A stretch of DNA of 38,935 bases from Anaeromyxobacter oryzisoli (GTDB lineage: Bacteria > Myxococcota > Myxococcia > Myxococcales > Anaeromyxobacteraceae): NCBI RefSeq assembly GCF_022690765.1, contig NZ_JALCZA010000043.1, positions 1 to 38,935 on the forward strand, read 5' to 3'. The position numbers were made by a program, and so were the translations under genes. The notes under the pieces were generated by a model. That model was not told the origin of the DNA and made no database searches. It saw only the letters and a list, made by a program, of their open reading frames with translations. This document shows, one piece after another, positions 17,742-27,121 of the stretch (positions are counted from its first letter, which is position 1; each line of letters begins with the position of its first letter).

Positions 17742-18452
17742 CTACTCCTTCCCCGCCGGCGCCGGCGCGGCGGCCTCGGCGACCGGGGGACGCCCGTTCC
17801 CGCCGTGCGTGAACGAGCGCGGGTGCACGTTCTTGCCGCCGTGGCACTCGACGCACTTGAGCTGGCCCGACCGGATGTCCTCGAGCATGCCCTGGTGGTC
17901 CTCGACGGCGGACCAGCGCGGCGCCGCCGTCGAGTGGCAGCGCGTGCACATGGCGTTCTGGAACGGCTTGTACATGTGGATGCGCGGCCCCTTCTCGCCG
18001 TAGGGGCCCGAGTCCGCGTACTCGGTGACGTAGTAGAAGAGGTGCCTGAGCCCGTTCACCTTCGTCGTCATCGTGCCGAACATCTGGTAGTCGGCGTGGC
18101 ACGTGTAGCAGCTCTCCTCGCCGAACGCGGTGTTGCGGCTGTGGATCGCCGCGAGGCTCCTCGACTTCGGATCCTCCGCGTCCTGCGTGTAGGGGAGCAT
18201 CACGTGGCACGACGCGCAGAACTTCCGGTTCGTCGTGTACTCGAACCCGGAGATGTTGCCGGTGAGGGCGGTGCCGAGCGGCATGACGCCGAGCCCGAAG
18301 AGCAGGACGATCTTGGTCGAACGGCCGAGCGGCGGCCGCCGGATGAGGTACCAGGCCAGGATCAGGATCGAGATCGCGGCAGCGACCAGGGCCGTGACCT
18401 GGAGCAACTGCTCCATCGTGTGGATGGGTGGCACGATTTGTTTCACTAACAT
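17742..18452 (-). CDS. NapC/NrfH-type membrane tetraheme cytochrome c
   Basis: A single N-terminal membrane helix (about residues 15-35 of the 236-residue form) is followed by a periplasmic domain with four heme c motifs: CASCH (followed by VM, matching the CxxCHxM first heme of NrfH/NapC), CYTCH, CTRCH and CVECH. Extra histidines are available as distal ligands. Family members oxidise membrane quinol and pass electrons to periplasmic reductases (nitrite, nitrate, metals). No terminal reductase is adjacent, so the partner is unknown. The start is uncertain: ATG 18450-18452 and ATG 18414-18416 are both possible, neither with a strong ribosome-binding site. The C-terminus is an Ala/Pro-rich tail. 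Confidence 0.88.
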   Translation of the reverse strand: MLVKQIVPPIHTMEQLLQVTALVAAAISILILAWYLIRRPPLGRSTKIVLLFGLGVMPLGTALTGNISGFEYTTNRKFCASCHVMLPYTQDAEDPKSRSLAAIHSRNTAFGEESCYTCHADYQMFGTMTTKVNGLRHLFYYVTEYADSGPYGEKGPRIHMYKPFQNAMCTRCHSTAAPRWSAVEDHQGMLEDIRSGQLKCVECHGGKNVHPRSFTHGGNGRPPVAEAAAPAPAGKE

Positions 18453-18597
18453 GTGCGCGGGTTGATCTTCAACAACCAACTGCGACTCTCAGCCGCACCT
18501 GCGGGCTCGCTCGCGGGTTGCCGCGCTCGCGCTGGCCCGGGCGAGCGCGCCGGGTTGGTGGCGCCCACGCCGGTGCGCCGGATTTCCGCGAAGCTGC

Positions 18598-18626
18598 TTG
18601 CGTTTCCAGGGAGGGTGAACTAGATA
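18598..18626 (+). promoter_or_regulatory. Promoter of the tRNA-Arg gene
   Basis: TTGCGT (18598-18603) and TAGATA (18621-18626) are 17 bases apart, ending 11 bases before the first tRNA base. Both hexamers are close to sigma-70 consensus, and the position fits a tRNA promoter. Confidence 0.7.
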
Positions 18627-18637
18627 CGCCGCCGCGA

Positions 18638-18714
18638 GCGCGATTAGCTCAGCTGGATAGAGCGTCGGCCTCCGGAGCCGAAGGCCACAGGTTCGAATCC
18701 TGTATCGCGCGCCA
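18638..18714 (+). tRNA. tRNA-Arg, anticodon CCG
   Basis: The full cloverleaf is visible: acceptor stem GCGCGAT pairing with ATCGCGC (18704-18710), D arm with AGCTCAGCTGGATAGAGC, anticodon stem TCGGC/GCCGA with loop CTCCGGA, T arm ACAGG-TTCGAAT-CCTGT, discriminator G and encoded CCA (18712-18714). The anticodon CCG reads CGG, a useful Arg codon in this GC-rich genome. It has its own promoter and terminator. Confidence 0.97.
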
Positions 18715-18722
18715 GTTTCAGG

Positions 18723-18761
18723 GGCCGGGGTGCCGAAGAGGCGCCCCGGCCTTTCTCTTTT
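18723..18761 (+). terminator. Intrinsic terminator after tRNA-Arg
   Basis: GGCCGGGGTGCC (18723-18734) and GGCGCCCCGGCC (18740-18751) form a 12-pair stem including one T-G pair, with loop GAAGA, followed by a T-rich run (TTTCTCTTTT) from 18752. It separates the tRNA from ppk. Confidence 0.88.
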
Positions 18762-18878
18762 CGGCGTCGCGCGTCCCCGGCGGGTCCGCACGGCCGCGGG
18801 GCATGGCGGGATCCCTGCGCTCCGGCAAGGATCGCTGGTGGCGCGGCGCGTGAGCGCCGCGCCCTCAGCCGAGGCGCC

Positions 18879-21074
18879 ATGGACTCGCCCGACCTCTCCC
18901 TTCCCCAGCGCCCGGCCGTGCCAGGCGCCCCCGCGGTCCGCCCCGCTCCCCCGGAGCCGGAGCCCGACTACTCGGATCCCCGCCTCTACGTGAACCGCGA
19001 GCTGTCGCTGCTCCAGTTCCAGTGGCGGGTCTTCGACGAGGCCCGGGATCCGGCGAACCCGCTCCTCGAGCGGGTGAAGTTCCTCTCGATCGTCGCCTCG
19101 AACCTGGACGAGTTCTTCATGATCCGGGTCGCGGGGCTGGAGCAGCAGCTCGCGGCCGGCCTCGCCGAGACGAGCCTCGACGGGCTCACCCCGAGCGAGC
19201 AGCTCGCCGCGATCCGCCGCGAGACGCTCCGCCTCTCCCAGGAGCTGACCCGCTGCCTGCACGACGAGCTCGTCCCCCAGCTCGCCGCCGCCGGCGTGAA
19301 CCTCCTCGACTGGCCGCAGCTCAAGGAGAACCAGCTCGCGGCGGCCCGCGCCTGGTTCGACGAGCTGGTCTTCCCCGTGCTGACCCCGCTCGCGTTCGAC
19401 CCGGGCCGCCCCTTCCCCCACATCTCCAACCTGAGCCTGAACCTCGCGGTCGTGGTGCGGGACGGCGGCGTCGAGCGGTTCGCGCGCATCAAGGTGCCCG
19501 ACACCCTCCCGCGCCTCGTCCCGCTCGGCCGGGCGGGGCGCGGCGAGGACGGCGCGGTCCACCCGCACACCTACGTGTGGCTCGAGCAGCTCATCGCCGC
19601 GAACGTGGACCGGCTCTTCCCCGGCCTCGAGATCATGGGGGTCCACCCGTTCCACGTCACGCGCGACGCGGAGATGCTGATCCAGGAGATGGAGGCCGCC
19701 GACCTGCTCGCGAGCATCGAGCGCGGCGTCCGCGAGCGCCGGTTCGGCTCGGTGGTCCGGCTGGTGGTCACGCCCAGCATCCCGGCGGGCGTGCGCGAGC
19801 TGCTCGTCGAGAACCTCGGGGTCGATCCCCGGGACGTCTACGCCGTCGAGGCGCCGCTGGCGCTCGCCGGGCTGTCGGCGCTGTCGAGCGTGGATCGCCC
19901 GGATCTCCGCTTCCCCGCCTTCGTCCCGGCCCGCCCGCCCCGCGTCGGCGAGGACGAGGAGGAGGAGGACGTCTTCGCGGCGATCCGCCGGCGGGACCTC
20001 CTCCTCCACCACCCCTTCCACTCGTTCACGCCGGTCGTGGACTTCCTCCGCGCGGCCGCCCGCGACCCGCAGGTCCTCGCCATCAAGCAGACGCTCTACC
20101 GCGTGGGCCGGAACTCACCCGTCGTGGAGGCGCTCCTCGAGGCGAGCCAGAACCGGAAGCAGGTCGCGGTGCTGGTCGAGCTGAAGGCGCGGTTCGACGA
20201 GGAGAGCAACATCGGCTGGGCGAAGGCGCTCGAGGCGGAGGGCGTCCACGTCATCTACGGCCTCCTCGGCCTGAAGACGCACAGCAAGATCGCCCTGGTG
20301 GTGCGCCGCGAGGGCGAGCGCCTCGCCCGCTACGTCCACCTCTCGACCGGGAACTACAACGCGGTCACCGCCACCGCGTACACCGACCTCGGGTTCTTCA
20401 CCGCCGATCCGGAGATCGGCGAGGACGCGACGCAGCTCTTCAACTACCTGACCGGCTACTCGCGCGGCGCGACCTTCCGCAAGCTCCTCGTCGCGCCCCT
20501 CGATCTGCGCCAGCGGCTCCTCGAGCTCATCGACCGCGAGGTGTCGCACGCCCGCGCCGGGCGCGGCGGTCACCTCGTCTTCAAGGTGAACGCGGTCGTC
20601 GAGCGCGAGATGATCGAGGTGCTCATGCGGGCGGCGCGGGCGGGGGTGCGGATCGACCTGCTCGTGCGCGGCGTGTGCTCGCTGCGCCCGGGGCTGCCGG
20701 GGCTCACCGACCGGATCCGCGTGACGAGCATCGTCGGGCGGTTCCTCGAGCACAGCCGCATCTTCTGGTTCCGGAACGCGGGCGCGGAGGAGGTCTACCT
20801 CGGGAGCGCGGACCTCATGCACCGCAACCTCGTCCGGCGGGTCGAGGTGCTCTTCCCGGTGACGGATCCCGAGCTCGTCCGCTACCTGCGGGACGACGTC
20901 CTCGAGACCTACCTGAAGGACAACGTGCGGGCGCGGCGGATGCGGCCGGACGGCACCTACGAGCGGCTCTCGCCCCGGCCCGGCGAGCCGGCCGTGGACA
21001 GCCAGGCCGAGCTCATCGCCCGCCGCGCCGAGCTGCTGGAGCGCCGGACGGTGCGGCGCGTGCCGGGTGCGTGA
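18879..21074 (+). CDS. ppk1: Polyphosphate kinase 1
   Basis: The 731-residue enzyme reversibly makes polyphosphate from ATP. After a Pro-rich start of about 35 residues comes YVNRELSLLQFQWRVF, the conserved PPK N-terminal domain start. The two phospholipase-D-like C-terminal domains contain the expected active-site histidines: His 468 in LKTHSKIALVVR (autophosphorylation site) and His 625 in FLEHSRIFWF. STGNYN and YLGSADLMHRNL are also present. The ATG (18879) follows GAGG. It ends at repeat locus 2, convergent with the rubrerythrin gene. Polyphosphate is linked to stress survival and motility in related bacteria. Confidence 0.96.
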   Translation: MDSPDLSLPQRPAVPGAPAVRPAPPEPEPDYSDPRLYVNRELSLLQFQWRVFDEARDPANPLLERVKFLSIVASNLDEFFMIRVAGLEQQLAAGLAETSLDGLTPSEQLAAIRRETLRLSQELTRCLHDELVPQLAAAGVNLLDWPQLKENQLAAARAWFDELVFPVLTPLAFDPGRPFPHISNLSLNLAVVVRDGGVERFARIKVPDTLPRLVPLGRAGRGEDGAVHPHTYVWLEQLIAANVDRLFPGLEIMGVHPFHVTRDAEMLIQEMEAADLLASIERGVRERRFGSVVRLVVTPSIPAGVRELLVENLGVDPRDVYAVEAPLALAGLSALSSVDRPDLRFPAFVPARPPRVGEDEEEEDVFAAIRRRDLLLHHPFHSFTPVVDFLRAAARDPQVLAIKQTLYRVGRNSPVVEALLEASQNRKQVAVLVELKARFDEESNIGWAKALEAEGVHVIYGLLGLKTHSKIALVVRREGERLARYVHLSTGNYNAVTATAYTDLGFFTADPEIGEDATQLFNYLTGYSRGATFRKLLVAPLDLRQRLLELIDREVSHARAGRGGHLVFKVNAVVEREMIEVLMRAARAGVRIDLLVRGVCSLRPGLPGLTDRIRVTSIVGRFLEHSRIFWFRNAGAEEVYLGSADLMHRNLVRRVEVLFPVTDPELVRYLRDDVLETYLKDNVRARRMRPDGTYERLSPRPGEPAVDSQAELIARRAELLERRTVRRVPGA

Positions 21075-21094
21075 CGAGGGTTGCCCCCCGCGTG

Positions 21095-21312
21095 TCCGGC
21101 ACGGGACGCCCGTGTCGTGTTCCGTGCCCGTCACCGTCACCGTCACCGGCTTCGCGTGACCCGTGAGCCGGTTCCCGTGGCCCGTCGGCCGGATCCCGTG
21201 ATCCGACGAAGAAGCGGGCCACGGGCCACGGGCCACGGGATGCGGGAGTCGGGAGGCGGGCACGGGGAACGATCACGTTCACGGTCACGGTGACGGGTTC
21301 CGGCACGGGACG
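21095..21312. repeat. CACGGG/CCCGTG intergenic repeat locus 2
   Basis: This stretch between the convergent ppk1 and rubrerythrin genes is made of CCCGTG, GTCACC and CACGGG units in both orientations, giving a large imperfect palindrome. A GGGCCAC unit is tandemly repeated around 21217-21240. The 14-base sequence TCCGGCACGGGACG occurs at both edges (21095-21108 and 21299-21312). Part of it closely matches locus 1. No gene is visible. Confidence 0.8.
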
Positions 21313-21371
21313 TCCCGGGGATCCGTGCCCGCCCCCCCCGCCCCCGCCCCACCGAGCAGGGCTCCGGCCGT

Positions 21372-21869
<498 letters not shown>

Positions 21870-22026
21870 GCGGTCTCCTCGATCATGGAACGAGCGGTTG
21901 AGCTGTCCTCCCCCCGCTACCACGGAAGGGGATGCCGTTCTAGCTCCCGCGCGGCGCCCCTTCGCCGCGCCGCACGATTTCGGGTACCTTCCCGCTCGCA
22001 GCTCGCACACCACGAGGAGGCTCACG

Positions 22027-22224
22027 ATGCCGGTCAGCAAGAAGCGGAAGAAGGACGGGAAGACGGTCCACATGACCCACGCCCCGGCGGCGGTCCAGGG
22101 TGAGGAGCACGCCCACGGCCCTGGCGCGAAGCCCGGGGCGACCGGCGCCCCCCGCGGGGGGAAGCCGTCGAACCCGTTCGTCGCGCAGCAGCAGTCGAAA
22201 CGCGGCGCGCAGCGCGGGCGGTAG
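22027..22224 (+). CDS. Small basic hypothetical protein (65 residues)
   Basis: A perfect AGGAGG lies six bases before the ATG at 22027. The product opens MPVSKKRKKDGKTVHM and is rich in Lys, Arg, Gly and Gln, with several His, and without hydrophobic segments. It looks like a small nucleic-acid-binding or intrinsically disordered protein. I do not recognise a named family. Its TAG stop shares its G with the GTG start of the next gene, so the two are probably coupled. It is divergent from rubrerythrin. Confidence 0.72.
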   Translation: MPVSKKRKKDGKTVHMTHAPAAVQGEEHAHGPGAKPGATGAPRGGKPSNPFVAQQQSKRGAQRGR

Positions 22225-22568
22225 TGGCGACCGGGACGCCCCGGCGCGCCTGGTGCGCGTACCTGCTGCGCTGCCGGGACGGCACCCTCTACGCGGGCGC
22301 CACCAACGACCTCGCCGCGCGCGTGGCGCGTCACTCGGCGGGGCGGGGCGCGCGCTACACGCGCTCGCGGCTCCCCGTCGAGCTCGTCTGGTCGCGCCCG
22401 GCCCGCGGCCGCGGGGGCGCGCTTCGCCTGGAGGCGGCGCTGAAGCGGCTCTCCCGGGCCGAGAAGCTCGCGCTGATCGCGGACGGGTGCCCCCCGCCCC
22501 GCGCGCGGCCGGGGCGGCGCCGGTCCGGGGTCAGGGCATCCGCTCGATCGCCGCGACCGCCACGGTGA
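22224..22568 (+). CDS. GIY-YIG nuclease-like protein (UPF0213/YhbQ type)
   Basis: The 114-residue protein matches the short GIY-YIG family: WCAYLLRCRDGTLYAGATND, then RVARHSAGRGARYTR, RLPVELVW and LRLEAALKRLSRAEK. The conserved catalytic-type residues (Tyr, Arg, His and the Glu of EAALK) are in place. Members are single-domain putative structure-specific nucleases of uncertain role. The start is a GTG sharing one base with the upstream stop. The 3' end overlaps the convergent hemolysin III gene by 38 bases, and the last 25 residues are an Arg/Pro-rich tail. Confidence 0.88.
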   Translation: MATGTPRRAWCAYLLRCRDGTLYAGATNDLAARVARHSAGRGARYTRSRLPVELVWSRPARGRGGALRLEAALKRLSRAEKLALIADGCPPPRARPGRRRSGVRASARSPRPPR

Positions 22569-23241
22569 AGTGGCCGGCGGCGGCGGCGACCACGAGCGCG
22601 TGGAACACCTCGTGGTACCCGAAGACCGCCGGGTAGGGGTTCGGACGGCGGCACGCGTAGATGATCGCGCCGGCGGTGTACGCCAGCCCGCCGACGACGA
22701 GGAGCAGGACGTTCCCGGGGCCGAGCGCGTGCCACAGCGGCGGGAAGAGCGGGACCGCGAGCCACCCGACCAGCACGTGGAGCCCCACCCCGATCTTCTT
22801 CGGCGCGTGGAACCAGAGCGTCACCTTCAGGATGCCGACGACCGCCCCGCCCCACACCAGCGCGAGCCCGCGGGTCCGCGCCGGCTCCGGGAGCAGGAAC
22901 GCCAGCGGCGTGCAGGAGCCCGCGATCATGACGTAGATGGCCGAGTGGTCCAAGGCCCGGACGATCCGGCGCGCGCGCCGCGACCAGTCGCGCCGGTGGT
23001 ACAGCGCGCTCACGGTGAAGAGGGTGAAGACCGAGGCGCCGTAGATCATGGCGGCGACGCGGGCGCGGGGTGACGGCGCCACGGCCACCAGGGCGAACCA
23101 GGCGACGAGCGCCGCGACCGAGGCGAAGGCGTGGCTCACCCCCCGGAGGCGCGGTCTCGGCGGCGCGGTGAGACGACGGCGCCCGGGCACGGGCAACGGG
23201 AGGTTCTCGGCGCGGCTCTCCACGGCCGTCACGGTGCGCAT
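22531..23241 (-). CDS. Hemolysin III / PAQR-family membrane protein
   Basis: The 236-residue protein has about seven hydrophobic helices and the family motifs SALYHRRDW, DHSAIYVMIAGSCTPL and, near the C-terminus, GYHEVFHALVV. The His residues in the second and last motifs match the metal-binding site proposed for the PAQR/hemolysin III superfamily. The frame is open farther upstream; the ATG at 23239-23241 gives a normal length, and an ATG near 23322 is an alternative. Bacterial members are of unclear function. It is divergent from the polysaccharide cluster. Confidence 0.9.
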   Translation of the reverse strand: MRTVTAVESRAENLPLPVPGRRRLTAPPRPRLRGVSHAFASVAALVAWFALVAVAPSPRARVAAMIYGASVFTLFTVSALYHRRDWSRRARRIVRALDHSAIYVMIAGSCTPLAFLLPEPARTRGLALVWGGAVVGILKVTLWFHAPKKIGVGLHVLVGWLAVPLFPPLWHALGPGNVLLLVVGGLAYTAGAIIYACRRPNPYPAVFGYHEVFHALVVAAAAGHFTVAVAAIERMP

Positions 23242-23468
23242 CGCCGTTCGCACGTCGGCGCCCCTGACGCGGGAGCACTCAACCGGGCGAGCGCGCCGCG
23301 CGCCGCGCACCGCGCGCGCCATTCGCACCCGTCGGGGCGCCGCCCGGCGCGCCGAGCGCGCGAAGGCGTCGCGCACGCCGAGGACGACCCCCTCCCGGCG
23401 TGGAGCGCGAGGGCCCGGCGCGCCGCCGGGAGTGCACACCTTGTCCGTGCGGGCGAGGGGGAGCGGCC

Positions 23469-24710
23469 ATGGCCGAGCGAGCGGACTTCAGCGCGCGGTG
23501 GATCGCGAAGCGGGCGGCGAAGGCGGCGCTGGCGGGGGCGCTCACCGCGGCGGGGCTGCACCATGCCGTCCGCTTGCTGCGGCGGCGCCAGGCCGGCGGG
23601 TCGCGGGTGCTCATCCTCTCGTACCACCGCGTCACGCCGGACTTCCTCGCCGCGGCGCGGGAGTCGCTCCCGAGCCTGCTCGTCTCGACCGGGACGCTCC
23701 GCCGCCAGCTCCTGCTCGTCGCCCGGCGCAACGAGGTCGTGTCGCTCGCCACCGCGCGGCGGATCCTCGCGGAGCCGGCGGGGAACGGGGCGCGCGGCGA
23801 CGTCGTGGCGGTGACGCTCGACGACGGCTACGCCGAGGTGGCCGAGCACGCCCTCCCGATCCTCGCGTCCCTGAAGATCCCCGCGACGGTGTTCGTCCCG
23901 ACCGGCTACGTCGGCACGGAGCGCCGGCTGCCTCACGACCGGCTGCACGCCGTGCTGTCGGAGCTCCGGCGGCGCGGCGTCCCGTACGAGCGCGCCGGGA
24001 TCGCGCCGCCGCTCCAGGCGCTCCTCACCGCCTGCGCCGAGACGGGGCCCGCGACGACCCTCGACCGGCTGATCGCGCGGCTGCCGCACGATCGGCTGGT
24101 CGCCCTCGCCGAGGCACTCGAGGCGCGGCTCGGGGCGAGCGAGCGCGACCTGCCGAAGGGCACCCGACTCATGACCTGGGACGACGTCCGCGCCCTCGAC
24201 GCCGCCGGCATCGACGTGGGCGGCCACACGGTGGGGCACGCCGTCCTGTCGAACCTGCCCCTCCGCGAGGCGCGCCGCGAGCTGGCCGGTTGCCGCGACG
24301 ATCTCGCCGAGCACCTCGGGAAGGCGCCCCGGCACTTCGCCTACCCGAACGGCTACTACACGCCGGCGGTGCAGCGCGAGGTCGGCGCGGCGGGGTTCGA
24401 GGCGGCGGTCACGATCGAGGACGAGGAGAACCGGCGCGGCCAGCCGCCGTACGGGCTCAAGCGCAAGGTGCTCTGGGAGAACTCCACCCTCGGCCCGGTG
24501 AGCTGGAGCGGCGTCGTGGCGACCTGCAACGTGGACGGCGTGTTCTCCGCGCTCGGCCTCATGCGCCCCGTGCCGGGCGTCCGTCCCGATCCGCTGCCCG
24601 AGCCACCCGCCAGCGTCGCGCCGGCGCCCCGGCCGGAGGCCGGCTCCGACCCGGGCCCCGACCCCGGTCCAGGCCCGGGCGCCACGCCCGAGCGCCAGGC
24701 CGCGAGCTGA
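23469..24710 (+). CDS. Polysaccharide deacetylase (NodB-like)
   Basis: The 413-residue protein has a NodB-type fold: LILSYHRVTPDF near residue 50, the metal/catalytic motif TLDDGYAEV (Asp 118/119), PATVFVPTGYVG, and a His pair in GGHTVGHAVLSNL near residue 245. Family members remove N-acetyl groups from polysaccharides using a divalent metal. The last 40 residues are a Pro/Gly/Asp-rich tail with PGPDPGPGPG. The ATG at 23469 follows a GGGGGAG stretch. It heads a five-gene plus-strand cluster and probably modifies the glycan made by its neighbours. Confidence 0.9.
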   Translation: MAERADFSARWIAKRAAKAALAGALTAAGLHHAVRLLRRRQAGGSRVLILSYHRVTPDFLAAARESLPSLLVSTGTLRRQLLLVARRNEVVSLATARRILAEPAGNGARGDVVAVTLDDGYAEVAEHALPILASLKIPATVFVPTGYVGTERRLPHDRLHAVLSELRRRGVPYERAGIAPPLQALLTACAETGPATTLDRLIARLPHDRLVALAEALEARLGASERDLPKGTRLMTWDDVRALDAAGIDVGGHTVGHAVLSNLPLREARRELAGCRDDLAEHLGKAPRHFAYPNGYYTPAVQREVGAAGFEAAVTIEDEENRRGQPPYGLKRKVLWENSTLGPVSWSGVVATCNVDGVFSALGLMRPVPGVRPDPLPEPPASVAPAPRPEAGSDPGPDPGPGPGATPERQAAS

Positions 24711-24713
24711 TGC

Positions 24714-25796
24714 ATGAGCCTCCACGCCATGCGGCTGCGCGTCGCGCTCATCGGGAACTGGCCCAGCCCCTACGGCGGCGTGGCCGTCCACGTCGCCGCC
24801 CTGGCGCGCGCCGCCCGCGCTCGCGGCGTGGACGTGACGGTGCTCGACATCGGCCGGGGAGATCACGAGGCGGAGCACGTCCGGCCGGCGCGCGGGCCGG
24901 TGCGGTACGCGCGGGCCCTCTCCGCGGCCGCGGCCGAGGGGCGGCTCCTCCACCTCCACACCAACGGCGCCAACGTCCGGAGCTGGCTCGTCGCCCTCGC
25001 CGCCGGCCGCGCGCGCCTCCCGGGCGGCCCGCGCGCGGTCCTCACCCTGCACTCCGGCTCGGCCCCGGCGTTCCTCGGCCGGAGCGCCGCCAACCGCGCG
25101 GTCGCCTCCGCCGCGTGCTCCGGCTTCGGGACGGTGATCGCGGTCAGCGAGGAGATCGCCGCCGCGCTCGCCGCCGCCGGCGTGCCCCGGGCGAAGGTCG
25201 CCGTCCTCCCGGCGTTCTCTCCAGGCCTGATCGAGGCCCGCGCGGCCCCACCCGCGCTCGCCCCGTTCCGCGCCGCGCACCGGCCGCTCCTCGCCGCGGC
25301 GCTCGCGCCCGGCCCGATCTACGGCGCCGACCTGCTCCTGCCCGCCCTCGAGGCGCTCCGGGCGCGCCTGCCCGGCGCCGGTCTGGTCGCCTTCGGGGAG
25401 GGCACCGACGGGCCCGCCTACCGGCGACCGGGGATCCTCGGGCTGGGGGAGATCGAGCACGCCGCGGCCCTCGCCGTGATGGAGGCCGCCGACGTGTTCG
25501 TCCGACCGACGCGGGCCGACGGGGATGCGGTGAGCGTCCGCGAGGCGCTCGCGCTCGGCTGCCGCGTGGTCGCCAGCGCCATCGGGCACCGGCCCGAGGG
25601 GTGCCTGATCTTCCCCGCGGAGGACGCGAGCGCGCTCGCGGCGTGCCTCGCCGAGGCGGCGCTCCGTCCGGGCGGTCGAGGTCCGGGGGGCCCTCCCGGG
25701 CGGGACTCCTTCGACGTCGTGTTCGCGATCTACCGCGCGCACCACGCGCGCGCGACGGGCGAGGCGCCCCCCGGCGCGGACGCCTCGGCGACCTGA
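24714..25796 (+). CDS. Glycosyltransferase, GT4-like (GT-B fold)
   Basis: The 360-residue protein starts just after the deacetylase stop and has the GT-B layout: N-terminal LIGNWPSPYGGVAVHVAAL with a glycine-rich acceptor loop, a middle VIAVSEEIA segment, and the C-terminal donor-binding stretch ADVFVRPTRADGDAVSVREALALGC, where the usual E-x7-E is partly altered. The enzyme should transfer a sugar from a nucleotide donor during polysaccharide assembly; the sugar is unknown. ATG 24714 is used here; another ATG 15 bases on is possible. Confidence 0.85.
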   Translation: MSLHAMRLRVALIGNWPSPYGGVAVHVAALARAARARGVDVTVLDIGRGDHEAEHVRPARGPVRYARALSAAAAEGRLLHLHTNGANVRSWLVALAAGRARLPGGPRAVLTLHSGSAPAFLGRSAANRAVASAACSGFGTVIAVSEEIAAALAAAGVPRAKVAVLPAFSPGLIEARAAPPALAPFRAAHRPLLAAALAPGPIYGADLLLPALEALRARLPGAGLVAFGEGTDGPAYRRPGILGLGEIEHAAALAVMEAADVFVRPTRADGDAVSVREALALGCRVVASAIGHRPEGCLIFPAEDASALAACLAEAALRPGGRGPGGPPGRDSFDVVFAIYRAHHARATGEAPPGADASAT

Positions 25797-25896
25797 CGAG
25801 CGCGGGGGTCCCCCGCCTCGGCGCTGGCCGCGCGCTCGCCGGGTGGAGATCTCGAAGGGGCAGGAGGCGGCCGGCGCGGGGCCGGGAGAACGGGCG

Positions 25897-27063
25897 ATGG
25901 AGAGCGGGAGCGGACCGCGGCGGGCGGGGGGCGGCGAGGCGGAGCCGGCGGGGCCGGGGCCGCGGATCGCGGTGATCGGCTGCGGGCAGATCGCGGACGC
26001 GCACCTCCACGAAGCCCGGCGCGCCGGCGCGACCGTCGCCGCGGTGTGCGATACCAGCGCGCACCTCGCGGAGCAGGCCGCGGCGCGGTTCGAGGTTCCG
26101 ACCTGGTTCACGGATCCCGACGCGCTGCTCGAGCAGGTCCGGCCCGACGTCGTGCACGTGACCACGCCGCCCGCGAGCCACCTCCCGCTCGCGCGCCGCG
26201 CCCTCGCCGCCGGCGCCCACGTCTACGTCGAGAAGCCTCTCACGGTGGACGCCGCCGAAGCCGATCGCCTCGCCGAGGCGGCGCGCGCGGCCGGGCGGCT
26301 GGTGTGCGCCGGGCACAACCTGCTCTTCGACCCGGTGATCCGCCGGCTGCGCGCGCTCCTCGCCGCGGGCGCGCTGGGCGAGGTGGTCCACGTGGACGCG
26401 ATGATGGGGTACGACCTCGCCGGCCCCTTCGGCGCGCTGCTGATGGCCGATGCCGAGCACTGGATCCACCGCCTCCCCGGCGGCCTCGCCCAGAACAACC
26501 TCTCCCACCCGCTCTCGCTCGTGCTGCCGCTCCTCGGCGGCGGCGATCCGGACGTCCGGGCGGTGGGGCGGCGCCTCCGACCGCAGCGCTGCGGCGACGC
26601 GCGCGATCTGTTCCTGGATGAGCTCCGCGTGCTGCTCGAGGGCCCGCGCGCGACCGCGACGGTGACCTTCTCCTGCCGCGTCCGACCGACGCAGCTCGCG
26701 CTGACGGTGCACGGCACCGCGCGCGGGGCCGTCGTCTCCCTCGACGCGCGGACGCTGCGGCTGGTCGAGGGCTCCAAGCTGCCCGGCCCGTTCCAGAAGG
26801 TGGACTGGGCGCGGCGGGACGCGGTCGCCGCCGGGCGCGAGCTGCTGGAGCGCGCCGGCGACCTCCTCGGCGCGCGGCTCCATTACTTCGAGGGGATGAA
26901 GGGGCTCTTCGCGGCGTTCTACGCCGCCGTGCGGGGCGAGCGTCCGCCGCCGATCCCCCTCGACGACGCGCGCGCGGTCGCCAGGGTGATGGACCGGATC
27001 TTCACCCAGACCCAGGCCCAGCCCCGGGCCGCGGCGGCGCCGGCGCGGGAGGTGGCGCCTTGA
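25897..27063 (+). CDS. Gfo/Idh/MocA-family NAD(P)-dependent oxidoreductase
   Basis: The 388-residue protein has a Rossmann domain starting RIAVIGCGQIADAHL, the family signature VYVEKPLTVDAAEADRL (EKP with the catalytic-type Lys), and a C-terminal alpha/beta dimerisation domain containing GGLAQNNLSHPLSLVLPLLGG. Such enzymes oxidise or reduce sugars and often shape nucleotide sugars for glycan synthesis. I chose ATG 25897, with GGGAG eight bases upstream; a GTG at 25843 would add 18 poorly conserved residues. It lies within the polysaccharide cluster, 58 bases before the epimerase. Confidence 0.88.
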   Translation: MESGSGPRRAGGGEAEPAGPGPRIAVIGCGQIADAHLHEARRAGATVAAVCDTSAHLAEQAAARFEVPTWFTDPDALLEQVRPDVVHVTTPPASHLPLARRALAAGAHVYVEKPLTVDAAEADRLAEAARAAGRLVCAGHNLLFDPVIRRLRALLAAGALGEVVHVDAMMGYDLAGPFGALLMADAEHWIHRLPGGLAQNNLSHPLSLVLPLLGGGDPDVRAVGRRLRPQRCGDARDLFLDELRVLLEGPRATATVTFSCRVRPTQLALTVHGTARGAVVSLDARTLRLVEGSKLPGPFQKVDWARRDAVAAGRELLERAGDLLGARLHYFEGMKGLFAAFYAAVRGERPPPIPLDDARAVARVMDRIFTQTQAQPRAAAAPAREVAP

Positions 27064-27121
27064 CGGCGGCCCCGGCTCGCCCTCCGCGGTCGTCGAGACG
27101 CCCACCGCAAGGGGTCGCGTC

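Noticed and set aside
22531-22568. Frameshift or fusion between the GIY-YIG and hemolysin III genes
   Set aside because: The genes are on opposite strands and simply overlap tail to tail by 38 bases; both have complete family domains.
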